Positions 1-6,476 of a stretch of 13,743 nt of DNA are shown here, piece after piece (position 1 is the first letter of the stretch; every line of letters begins with the position of its first letter). The stretch is from Clostridiales bacterium. GTDB lineage: Bacteria > Bacillota > Clostridia > Christensenellales > Aristaeellaceae. Under the pieces are notes generated by a model. It did no database searches. It worked only from the letters and a program-made list of their open reading frames with translations, and was not told the DNA's origin. The translations under genes and the position numbers were made by a program. The stretch spans positions 1 through 13,743 of the forward strand of contig JAAYJP010000016.1 of the NCBI GenBank assembly GCA_012522875.1, in the 5' to 3' direction.

Positions 1-285
1 ATCGCCACCCTGTCAAAAACCACCGTGTACAACACCCTTCGGGTCCTGGAGGAGTCCGGCATGGTCAGGGCCATCGGGATCGAGGACCATGAAACGCGCT
101 TTGACTTAAGCCCGCCGGACCATGGGCATTTCAAGTGCCTTTCCTGCGGGAGGGTATCCGACGTGCCCATGGACATCAAAGCCTTGTTTCCAAAGGCGAT
201 GGACCGCTGGCGGGTGGATGAGACCAGCGTTCATTTTAGAGGCCTTTGCCCTGACTGCCTTTCAGGCGAAGAAGAAAACAAATAA
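1..285 (+). CDS. perR: PerR-like Fur-family transcriptional regulator, 5' truncated by window edge
   Basis: This is the C-terminal 94 residues of a Fur/PerR-type metal-dependent repressor; the start lies outside the window. It opens inside the winged-helix domain ([16 protein letters not shown], the recognition helix). The dimerisation and metal domain follows: TRFD, then DHGHFKC, then the structural-zinc pairs CLSC (visible residues 46 and 49) and CPDC (83 and 86). Aligned by motif with Bacillus subtilis PerR, the regulatory-metal ligands D85, H91, H93 and D104 are all present here as D35, H41, H43 and D54. An Asp rather than Glu at the last position favours a peroxide sensor over Fur. It ends 13 nt before a rubredoxin-type gene and probably controls the rubredoxin-ferredoxin-rubrerythrin operon it leads. 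Family assignment is sure; PerR function is inferred. Confidence 0.9.
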   Translation: MATLSKTTVYNTLRVLEESGMVRAIGIEDHETRFDLSPPDHGHFKCLSCGRVSDVPMDIKALFPKAMDRWRVDETSVHFRGLCPDCLSGEEENK

Positions 286-298
286 AGGAGGATGTGAC

Positions 299-958
299 AT
301 GGTGAAATATGTTTGTGCTGTCTGTGGCTTTATTTATGACCCGGCCGTGGGCAGCCCGGAATCGGGCGTCCCGGCTTTGACGGCGTGGGAGGATGTGCCG
401 GAGGACTGGGTCTGCCCGGTATGCGGTGCCGGGAAGGGCGAGTTTGAAGCCCAGGCCGCGCCTGGCAAGGAAAAACGGGAACCCGTCCTGGCAGCGCCTG
501 AGGCGGCCGGGGAGCTCAACGCGGTGGAGAAAAGCGCGCTGTGCCTGAACCTGTCCCGGGGCTGTGAAAAGCAGTACAAGCCTCAGGAAGCAGCGTTGTT
601 TCGTGAGCTGGCGGACTGGTTCAAGGCCAGCGCCCAGCCGGCCCGGACTCCCGATTTCAGCCAGCTTCAAAGCCTGGTGGAAGGGGACCTGGATCTTGTT
701 TTCCCCAGCGTCAATGCTGTGGCAAAGGCGGAAGCGGACAGGGGGGCCATGCGCGCCCTGGTCTGGAGTGAGAAGGTGACGCGCATGCTCAAATCCCTCC
801 TGAACCGGGAGCGGAAAGAAGCCGGAAGCTTTGAAGCTGCGAATGTCTATGTCTGCACCATCTGCGGTTTCATCTACACCGGTGACAGCCTGCCGGAGGT
901 ATGCCCAGTGTGCAAGGTGCCCAACTGGAAATTTGAGAAGGTTGAAGGGAGGCAGTGA
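299..958 (+). CDS. Protein with N-terminal rubredoxin and C-terminal rubredoxin-like domains
   Basis: A 219-residue protein. Residues 1-50 are a rubredoxin domain with an Fe(Cys)4 site (C6/C9 in CAVCG, C39/C42 in [24 protein letters not shown]). Residues 182-219 form a shorter rubredoxin-like site of the rubrerythrin type (C186/C189 and C202/C205, ending in NWKFEKV). The middle, about 70-175, is predicted helical ([21 protein letters not shown], shown here in part as [17 protein letters not shown], and [16 protein letters not shown]). I see no complete set of ferritin-like diiron ligands there. The start is the ATG at 299, preceded by AAAGGAGG at 285-292. It lies between the perR-like gene and the ferredoxin-rubrerythrin frame, whose ATG follows its stop by 2 nt. 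A likely role is one-electron transfer to rubrerythrin or a related peroxidase; this is inference from family and context. Confidence 0.85.
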   Translation: MVKYVCAVCGFIYDPAVGSPESGVPALTAWEDVPEDWVCPVCGAGKGEFEAQAAPGKEKREPVLAAPEAAGELNAVEKSALCLNLSRGCEKQYKPQEAALFRELADWFKASAQPARTPDFSQLQSLVEGDLDLVFPSVNAVAKAEADRGAMRALVWSEKVTRMLKSLLNRERKEAGSFEAANVYVCTICGFIYTGDSLPEVCPVCKVPNWKFEKVEGRQ

Positions 959-960
959 GA

Positions 961-1941
961 ATGAGTGAAAAATACGCGGTCAGGAATGTCCGCCTGTGCA
1001 CCAAGGACTGTTTGTGCCTCTATGTCTGCCCCACCGGGGCCACGGACACGGAGAACAGCGTCATTGATGTCACGACCTGCATCGGCTGCGGGGACTGTGC
1101 CGATGCCTGCCCCTCCGGCGCCATCTCCATGGTGCCCAGGGTATACCCGCCCCAGCAGGAGAAGGCCGACGCCGTGGTTGCGGCCATGCGAAAACTCATT
1201 TCAAGCAAGGCGCGTCAGGAGAACATCGCAGCAGGCCTCTCCGGGAAGCTGGCCCGGGCGATCGAAAAATCCAACCAGATCATGGCGGAGGATCTCCTCA
1301 GGGAATCGGGATACATGCTGCCCCAGAGCGGCAACGCCCGGGATTTCCTGAAATCGCTTCTCAGCCAGAGCCAACCCGAAGGGTTTCCCAGGGAGGCTGT
1401 GGAGAAATTATTACAGGCATTTGATGACAAAAAGGAGGACACGAACATGGCAGAAAACAAAACCTATGACAACCTGATGGCGGGCTTCGCTGGGGAATCC
1501 CAGGCGAACCGGAAGTACCTGGCCTACGCCAAAAAAGCCGAGAAGGAAGGCAAACTGAATGCCGCCAAGCTCTTCAAGGCAGCCTCTGACGCGGAAACCA
1601 TCCATGCCCTCAAGCACTTTGAGGTGGCCGGCAAGGTGCACAGTACCGCCGACAACCTCAAGGACGCCGTGGCCGGGGAAACCTATGAGTACAAGGAGAT
1701 GTACCCCGATTTCATCCCCCACGCGGAGGTTGAGGGCAACAAGGCGGCAATCCAGTCCTTCACCTATGCGATGAAGGCCGAGGAAGTGCACGCCCGGCTT
1801 TACCAGGAGGCGCTGGAGAACCTGGATGAGACCGAAGAGGTGTTTTACTACCTCTGCCCGGTCTGCGGCAACATCGAAAAATTCCGCCCGGAAAAGTGTG
1901 CCATCTGCAATGTCTCAGGCGACAGGTTCATCAAGTATTAG
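961..1941 (+). CDS. Ferredoxin-rubrerythrin continuous reading frame
   Basis: One uninterrupted frame of 326 codons. Residues 1-60 form a two-cluster ferredoxin domain. Its second cluster motif is canonical (C40, C43, C46, C50: CIGCGDCADACP); its first is unusual (C13, C17, C19, C23: CX3CX1CX3CP). A helical stretch (60-160) of unknown role follows, then a complete rubrerythrin from residue 163: a ferritin-like diiron domain (GESQANRKYLAYA, DAETIHALKH, GETYEYKEMYP, KAEEVHARLY) and a C-terminal rubredoxin-like site (CPVC...CAIC). Rubrerythrins reduce hydrogen peroxide in the cytoplasm of anaerobes with electrons from rubredoxin/ferredoxin-type donors. The ATG at 961 has AAGGGAGG at 945-952. A GTG at 955 is in frame but lies too close to that site. 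The rubrerythrin part has its own ribosome site and ATG at 1447, so both a fusion and a separate 164-residue rubrerythrin may be made. Confidence 0.88.
   Translation: MSEKYAVRNVRLCTKDCLCLYVCPTGATDTENSVIDVTTCIGCGDCADACPSGAISMVPRVYPPQQEKADAVVAAMRKLISSKARQENIAAGLSGKLARAIEKSNQIMAEDLLRESGYMLPQSGNARDFLKSLLSQSQPEGFPREAVEKLLQAFDDKKEDTNMAENKTYDNLMAGFAGESQANRKYLAYAKKAEKEGKLNAAKLFKAASDAETIHALKHFEVAGKVHSTADNLKDAVAGETYEYKEMYPDFIPHAEVEGNKAAIQSFTYAMKAEEVHARLYQEALENLDETEEVFYYLCPVCGNIEKFRPEKCAICNVSGDRFIKY
1431..1449 (+). promoter_or_regulatory. Internal ribosome binding site and start codon of rubrerythrin
   Basis: AAAGGAGG at 1431-1438 is separated by 8 nt from an ATG at 1447, inside and in frame with the ferredoxin reading frame. 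The peptide from this ATG (MAENKTYDNLMAGFAGES) begins exactly where free-standing rubrerythrins begin, giving a 164-residue protein. The site is as good as those of katA and sodA in this window. No stop codon lies between the two domains in this frame. Confidence 0.7.
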
Positions 1942-2002
1942 GCCCTGAGCCAAAGCCTCAAGGGCAGCGCGCCCTGGCAGGGAAGCGGCACCCCTTGGAA
2001 TG

Positions 2003-2036
2003 ACTATCCACAACATATTGTGGATAGTTTCATTTT
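2003..2036 (+). terminator. Probable terminator of the rubrerythrin operon, overlapping NrdR box 1
   Basis: A perfect inverted repeat with 11-bp arms (ACTATCCACAA at 2003-2013 and TTGTGGATAGT at 2018-2028) and a 4-nt loop, followed by TTCATTTTTTT. It is 62 nt after the rubrerythrin stop. The stem is AT-rich, so termination may be moderate. Its core is also the upstream NrdR box, so the palindrome may serve both purposes. Confidence 0.5.
2008..2023 (+). promoter_or_regulatory. NrdR box 1
   Basis: CCACAACATATTGTGG agrees with the published NrdR-box consensus acaCwAtATaTwGtgt at 13 of 16 positions, including every strongly conserved base. NrdR is the zinc-finger/ATP-cone repressor of ribonucleotide reductase genes, and the next gene is nrdD. 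Box starts are 32 bp apart (this one and that at 2040), matching the known three-turn phasing of paired boxes. Confidence 0.85.
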
Positions 2037-2039
2037 TTT

Positions 2040-2055
2040 ATACAATAATTTGTGT
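2040..2055 (+). promoter_or_regulatory. NrdR box 2
   Basis: ATACAATAATTTGTGT agrees with the NrdR consensus acaCwAtATaTwGtgt at 13 of 16 positions; the differences are at positions 2, 9 and 10. It lies 16 bp downstream of box 1 and 8 bp upstream of the -35 element of the likely nrdD promoter. Confidence 0.8.
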
Positions 2056-2063
2056 TTCTGTCC

Positions 2064-2092
2064 TTGACAGCCTGGCAAGGCGATGCTATTAT
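2064..2092 (+). promoter_or_regulatory. Vegetative promoter of nrdD-nrdG-osmC
   Basis: A perfect -35 TTGACA (2064-2069), a 17-bp spacer and a -10 TATTAT (2087-2092). This predicts transcription from about 2099, leaving a leader of about 50 nt before the nrdD ATG. The two NrdR boxes lie immediately upstream. A weaker alternative, TTGTGG (2018-2023) with TACAAT (2041-2046), would lie inside the boxes and be blocked directly by NrdR. Confidence 0.75.
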
Positions 2093-2148
2093 GGGCAAGC
2101 CACTTTCATATATTACGAATTTATTACAGAATAGAGGAGAATCTGCCA

Positions 2149-4473
2149 ATGTTATCCACCATCATCAAACGGGACGGGCGCCGGATGCCCTTTGATCAGG
2201 AGAAGATCCGGCAGGCCATCGCCAAGGCCTTTGCTGCCGCCGGCAGCCAGCAGGGGCCGCAGACGGCCGGAGAGCTGGCCAGGCTGGTGGAGGAGATCCT
2301 GGCGTCCAGCGAGGACACCGCGTTTAGCCCCACGGTGGAGCAGGTGCAGGATGTGGTGGAACGGGTGCTGATCGAAAAGGGGTTCGTGAACACCGCCAAA
2401 CGCTATATCCTCTACCGCGCCGAGCGCAGCCGTGCCCGGGAAATGAACAGCCGGCTGATGAAGACCTATGAGGAGATCGCCTACGCAGACGCCGCGGATT
2501 CTGATGTCAAGCGGGAGAACGCCAACATCAACGGCGACAGCGCCATGGGCGCCATGCTCAAATTCGGCTCCGAGGGCGCCAAGCGCTTCTACGATATGTA
2601 TGTCCTGAACCCCCGCCATGCCCAGGCCCACCGGGAAGGGGATATCCACATCCATGACCTGGACTTCCTGACCCTCACCACCACCTGCTGCCAGATTGAC
2701 CTTGATCAGCTCTTTGCCGGCGGTTTTTCCACCGGCCATGGGGTGCTTCGGGAACCCAATGACATCTATTCCTACTCCGCTCTGGCCTGCATCGCCATCC
2801 AGGCCAACCAGAATGACCAGCACGGCGGGCAAAGCATCGCCAACTTTGACTACGGCATGGCCCCCGGCGTGCGCAAGACCTACAAAAAGCGCTTCCGGGA
2901 CAACCTCATCCGGCTGCTGGACGCGGAGTATGATGTGGAAGACAGCGATGCCGCCGTCCGGGCGATGCTGGAGGAAGTTGCGCAGGAAACCGGCCTTATT
3001 CCCGAAATGGAGGAGAAGCAAGCCTATGACGCGGCCCTTGAGGCCCGCCTTGAAAAGCTGATGGCGCCTGAGGAGGCGGCAAAGCTTCTTGGCAAGGTGC
3101 GCAAGTTTTCCCTCAAGGAGATCACCAAGGCCACCTACCAGGCCATGGAGGCGCTGGTGCACAACCTGAACACCATGAACTCCCGTGCCGGCGCCCAGGT
3201 GCCCTTTTCCAGCATCAACTACGGCACCGATACGAGCCCGGAGGGCCGCCTGGTGATGGAGCAGCTGCTGCTTGCCACTGAGGCGGGGCTGGGCCGGGGG
3301 GAGACGCCCATCTTCCCCATCCAGATTTTCCGGGTCAAGGAGGGCGTCAACTATAATCCCGGCGACCCCAACTACGACCTTTACCGGCTGGCTATCCGCT
3401 GCTCGGCCAAGCGCCTGTTCCCCAACTTCTCCTTCATCGATGCGCCCTATAACCTGAAGTATTATGTGCCCGGGCGGCCTGAGACCGAGGCCTCCTACAT
3501 GGGCTGCCGCACCCGGGTGCTGGCCAACATGCATGACCCGGAGAACGAGGTGTCCACCCGCCGGGGCAACCTGTCCTTCACCTCGGTCAACCTGCCGCGC
3601 CTGGCCATCCAGGCCAAGGGGGACACCAGCCGCTTTTTCCAGGACCTGGAACGGGTGATGGAACTTACCATCGACCAGCTCAACGAGCGCTTTGAGATCA
3701 TCGCCCGCAAGAAGGTCTACAACTTCCCCTTCCTGATGGGCCAGCATGTCTGGCGGGGCAGTGAGAACCTGAAGTGGGACGACGAGGTGCGGGAAGTCCT
3801 GAAGCATGGCACCCTCACCGTGGGCTTTATCGGCCTGGCGGAGACCCTGGTGGCCCTGCGCGGCAAGCATCACGGGGAAAGCGGGGAGAGCCAGAACCTG
3901 GGGCTGGAGATCATCGGCTTCATGCGCAGCTTCCTGGACAGGAAGGCCCAGGAGACCAGGCTCAACTATACCCTGATCGCCACCCCCGCCGAAGGGCTGT
4001 CCGGCCGCTTCGTACGCCTCGACCGGGAGCGTTTTGGCGTCATTCCCGGCGTCACGGACCGGGACTATTACACCAACTCCTTCCATATCCCGGTGCATTT
4101 CCCCATCAGCGCTTTCAAGAAGATCAGCCTGGAGGCCCCCTACCATGCATTGACCAATGCCGGCCACATCACCTATGTGGAGATGGACGGCGACCCGCTG
4201 GAGAACCTGGAGGCTTTTGAGAAAATCGTGCGCCACATGCATTCTGCCGGTGTGGGCTACGGCTCCATCAACCACCCCGTGGACCGGGACCCGGTGTGCG
4301 GCTTCAACGGCATCATCGGGGACAGCTGCCCCCAGTGCGGCAGGGCGGAGGAGGAGCACAAGTTTGAGCGCATCCGCCGCATCACCGGCTATCTGGTGGG
4401 CACCACCGACCGCTTCAACAATGCCAAACAGGCGGAGGAAAAGGAGCGGGTGAAGCACGGGATTGAGGCTTAG
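2149..4473 (+). CDS. nrdD: Anaerobic (class III) ribonucleoside-triphosphate reductase
   Basis: This 774-residue glycyl-radical enzyme reduces ribonucleotides to deoxyribonucleotides without oxygen. Residues 1-90 form an ATP-cone allosteric domain (STIIKRDGRRMPFD, TAKRYILYRAERSR). The catalytic barrel carries TTTCC (C180, C181) and the finger loop SYMGCRT, with the presumed thiyl-radical Cys at 453 and its conserved Met at 451. The C-terminal glycyl-radical loop is RITGYLVGTTDRFNNAK (G747). The adjoining zinc segment shows three cysteines (C717, C727, C730) where the E. coli and T4 enzymes have four. The start is the ATG at 2149, with AGAGGAGA at 2133-2140. The in-frame ATG at 2083 overlaps the -10 element and has no ribosome site. 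nrdG follows by 4 nt. Confidence 0.97.
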   Translation: MLSTIIKRDGRRMPFDQEKIRQAIAKAFAAAGSQQGPQTAGELARLVEEILASSEDTAFSPTVEQVQDVVERVLIEKGFVNTAKRYILYRAERSRAREMNSRLMKTYEEIAYADAADSDVKRENANINGDSAMGAMLKFGSEGAKRFYDMYVLNPRHAQAHREGDIHIHDLDFLTLTTTCCQIDLDQLFAGGFSTGHGVLREPNDIYSYSALACIAIQANQNDQHGGQSIANFDYGMAPGVRKTYKKRFRDNLIRLLDAEYDVEDSDAAVRAMLEEVAQETGLIPEMEEKQAYDAALEARLEKLMAPEEAAKLLGKVRKFSLKEITKATYQAMEALVHNLNTMNSRAGAQVPFSSINYGTDTSPEGRLVMEQLLLATEAGLGRGETPIFPIQIFRVKEGVNYNPGDPNYDLYRLAIRCSAKRLFPNFSFIDAPYNLKYYVPGRPETEASYMGCRTRVLANMHDPENEVSTRRGNLSFTSVNLPRLAIQAKGDTSRFFQDLERVMELTIDQLNERFEIIARKKVYNFPFLMGQHVWRGSENLKWDDEVREVLKHGTLTVGFIGLAETLVALRGKHHGESGESQNLGLEIIGFMRSFLDRKAQETRLNYTLIATPAEGLSGRFVRLDRERFGVIPGVTDRDYYTNSFHIPVHFPISAFKKISLEAPYHALTNAGHITYVEMDGDPLENLEAFEKIVRHMHSAGVGYGSINHPVDRDPVCGFNGIIGDSCPQCGRAEEEHKFERIRRITGYLVGTTDRFNNAKQAEEKERVKHGIEA

Positions 4474-4477
4474 GCAA

Positions 4478-4981
4478 ATGGACATCCGTATCAGCGGAAC
4501 GGCCCAGGACAGCATTGTGGACGGGCCGGGGCTCAGGTTCACGGTGTTCACCCAGGGTTGCCCGCATTGCTGCCCTGGCTGCCACAACCGGGAAACCCAC
4601 GACCCGTTGGGCGGCAGGACCGTTGATACGGAAGACCTGATCGCCCAGATGCGGGAGAACCCCCTGCTCTCAGGCCTTACCCTTTCCGGAGGGGAGCCTT
4701 TTGCCCAGCCGGAGCCCTGCCTGGCCCTGGCCCAGGGCGCCAAGGCGCTGGGGCTTGATGTGTGGGCCTATTCGGGCTATACCTATGAGGAACTGATCAG
4801 GCGGGGGGGAGCAGTGCTGGACATGCTTTCAGTCTGCGATGTGCTGGTGGACGGCCCCTTTATCCAGGGTGGACGCAGCCTGGAACTTAAATTCAGGGGC
4901 AGCAGGAACCAGCGGCTGATCGATCTGGCCGAAACCCGCAAGGCGGGAGAAGTGAGGCTGTGGGCGCCCCCAGTGTGGTGA
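4478..4981 (+). CDS. nrdG: Anaerobic ribonucleotide reductase activating protein (radical SAM)
   Basis: A 167-residue radical-SAM activase that installs the glycyl radical in NrdD. The [4Fe-4S] motif CX3CX2C is clear near the N-terminus (GCPHCCPGCHN), as are DGPGLRFTVFTQG before it, the SAM-binding GGEP (TLSGGEPFAQPEP) and the late NrdG motifs VLVDGPF and FRGSRNQRLID. Length fits the short NrdG family. The ATG at 4478 lies 4 nt past the nrdD stop, with a modest GAGG at 4465-4468 inside the end of nrdD, consistent with translational coupling. A TTG at 4463 in the same frame has no support. Confidence 0.96.
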   Translation: MDIRISGTAQDSIVDGPGLRFTVFTQGCPHCCPGCHNRETHDPLGGRTVDTEDLIAQMRENPLLSGLTLSGGEPFAQPEPCLALAQGAKALGLDVWAYSGYTYEELIRRGGAVLDMLSVCDVLVDGPFIQGGRSLELKFRGSRNQRLIDLAETRKAGEVRLWAPPVW

Positions 4982-5002
4982 GCGCCCGGGAAGGAGACGG
5001 TG

Positions 5003-5401
5003 ATGGAAGAAATCAGGGTGGCGATGCGCTTTGGCGACCGGTTCAGGGGGGAACTGATATCCGATGACCGCCAGGTGGCCATCGGCAAGAGCGGTGGGGG
5101 CATGGCGCCCTATGAACTGCTCCTGGGGGCGCTTGGCAGCTGCTACTACGCTACGTTTATCGGCATCGCCCGGAAAATGCGCCTGGAATATACCGGGGCC
5201 GACATCGCCATCCACGGCGTCAAACGGGATGAAATCCCCACGACGCTGAAATCCGTGGACATGGTGGTCACCATCAAGGGTGCCGCGAACCAGAAGGGCT
5301 TTGAGCGGGCAAGCGGGTTGGCCGCCCAGTATTGTTCGGTGCACGCCACCGTGGCCAAAGTAGCGGATATCGCGCTGACGCTCCGGTTTGAGGAGGGCTG
5401 A
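5003..5401 (+). CDS. OsmC/Ohr-family peroxide-defence protein
   Basis: A 132-residue OsmC-like protein, probably a thiol-dependent peroxidase acting on organic or inorganic hydroperoxides in the cytoplasm. Both family cysteines are in place: C47 (PYELLLGALGSCYYATF) and C111 (AAQYCSVHATV). This is the subgroup often called YhfA-like OsmC rather than classical Ohr, so the physiological substrate is uncertain. The start is the ATG at 5003, with AAGGAG at 4991-4996; an overlapping GTG at 5000 is too close. It lies 21 nt after nrdG with no terminator seen between them, so it is probably co-transcribed with the reductase genes and could come under NrdR control. Confidence 0.88.
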   Translation: MEEIRVAMRFGDRFRGELISDDRQVAIGKSGGGMAPYELLLGALGSCYYATFIGIARKMRLEYTGADIAIHGVKRDEIPTTLKSVDMVVTIKGAANQKGFERASGLAAQYCSVHATVAKVADIALTLRFEEG

Positions 5402-5426
5402 ACCGCAATGCCCGCACATCAAAAAT

Positions 5427-5457
5427 GGCCGGAGGGATTTAGCCCCCGGCCGGTTTT
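5427..5457 (+). terminator. Bidirectional terminator between convergent operons
   Basis: GGCCGG (5427-5432) pairs with CCGGCC (5446-5451), extended by a GGG/CCC inner stem with one unpaired base. TTTT follows on the plus side, and AAAAA (5421-5425) precedes it, giving a T-tract for the minus strand. It lies between the osmC stop and the stop of the minus-strand isomerase gene. Confidence 0.75.
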
Positions 5458-5468
5458 GCCTGTGTGGT

Positions 5469-6431
5469 TTAAGCCCAGGTCATCTCCCCGGCGCTTTCCG
5501 TCATCAGCACATCCTTGAGGAAGCGGATGGCTTTCGTCAGCCCTTCCTTGCCGCTCATCAGCGCGTCCTCATGCTCAATGGACACGGGGCCGTCGTAGCC
5601 CGCCTGGCGCAGGGCTGAGATGATCTGGTTCCAGGTGAGCTGGCCGTGGCCATAGCCCACCGTGCGGAACACCCAGGAGCGCTCGGGATGGCTATAGTGC
5701 TTGTAGTCCAGGACGCCGTTGACGGGGTTAAAGCTTAAGTCAAAGCTGGTGTCCTTGGCGTGGAAGAAGTGGATGGCCTTTCCCAGGGCACGGATGGCGC
5801 GTGGGGTATCGATCCCCTGCCAGAAAAGATGGGAGGGGTCCAGGTTGGCGCCGATAACCTCCCCGGCAGCTTTCCTGAGCCGGAGAAGCGTTTCCGGGTT
5901 GTACACGCAGAAGCCGGGGTGCATCTCCAGCGCCACCTTGCCGATGCCCTGGGATTTCACGAAAGCCGCTTCCTTTTGCCAGTAGGGGATCAGCACCTCA
6001 TCCCACTGGTAGCTGAGGATTTCCTGAAAGTCATCCGGCCAGGCACAGGTGACCCAGTTGGGCGTCTGGTCCCCCTGGCTGCCGCCGGGACAGCCGGAGA
6101 AGGTGACCACCCGGTCCACGCCCAGTTCCGCCGCCAGGCGCACCGCGTCCTCAAAATCCTCATGGAAATCCCGGGCCACTTGCGGGTCCGGGTGCACGGG
6201 GTTGCCGTGGCAGGAAAGCGCCGCGATTTTCAGCCCGTTGTCAGACAGGATGCCCAGGAATTCCTTTTGCTTCAGCCTGTTGCCCAAAAGTTCCCTGGGG
6301 TCACAGTGCTGCTTGCCGGGGTTGCCGCCGCAGCCGATCTCCACCGCGTCCACCCCCTGGCTGGAAAGGAAGCGGCAGGCCTCAGCAAAGGGCAGCCCGC
6401 CCAGCACCACGGAAAAAACGGATAGTATCAT
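5469..6431 (-). CDS. Sugar phosphate isomerase/epimerase-like TIM-barrel protein
   Basis: A 320-residue protein of the xylose isomerase-like/AP endonuclease 2 superfamily. It has the expected beta-strand ends bearing metal ligands: LEMHPGF (E169), GANLDPSHLFW (D198, H201), HFFHAKD (H224) and VSIEHED (E285). The N-terminus (GVDAVEIGCGG, LKIAALSCHGNP) is typical of the family. Such enzymes interconvert sugars, inositol derivatives or keto-sugars at a divalent metal. The substrate cannot be read from the sequence, and no transporter or kinase is adjacent. The ATG at 6431 has a strong AAAGGAGGG upstream on this strand (6438-6446). It lies 45 nt after the methyltransferase gene and is probably the last gene of that operon. 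Confidence 0.85.
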   Translation of the reverse strand: MILSVFSVVLGGLPFAEACRFLSSQGVDAVEIGCGGNPGKQHCDPRELLGNRLKQKEFLGILSDNGLKIAALSCHGNPVHPDPQVARDFHEDFEDAVRLAAELGVDRVVTFSGCPGGSQGDQTPNWVTCAWPDDFQEILSYQWDEVLIPYWQKEAAFVKSQGIGKVALEMHPGFCVYNPETLLRLRKAAGEVIGANLDPSHLFWQGIDTPRAIRALGKAIHFFHAKDTSFDLSFNPVNGVLDYKHYSHPERSWVFRTVGYGHGQLTWNQIISALRQAGYDGPVSIEHEDALMSGKEGLTKAIRFLKDVLMTESAGEMTWA

Positions 6432-6476
6432 GATTAACCCTCCTTTATCGTTGCGAGCAAGTGCCCGCGGACATTT

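Noticed and set aside
2083..2148. Upstream in-frame ATG at 2083 as the nrdD start
   Set aside because: It overlaps the -10 region of the promoter and has no ribosome site. The ATG at 2149 has AGAGGAGA and begins the ATP-cone exactly.
2152..4743. 863-codon open frame on the minus strand opposite nrdD
   Set aside because: It is the antisense shadow of nrdD/nrdG, produced by GC-rich codon use. It has no family motifs, while the plus strand encodes complete, motif-rich proteins.
5760..6425. Plus-strand open frame opposite the isomerase gene
   Set aside because: Shadow of the minus-strand TIM-barrel gene, which carries conserved metal-ligand motifs and a strong ribosome site.
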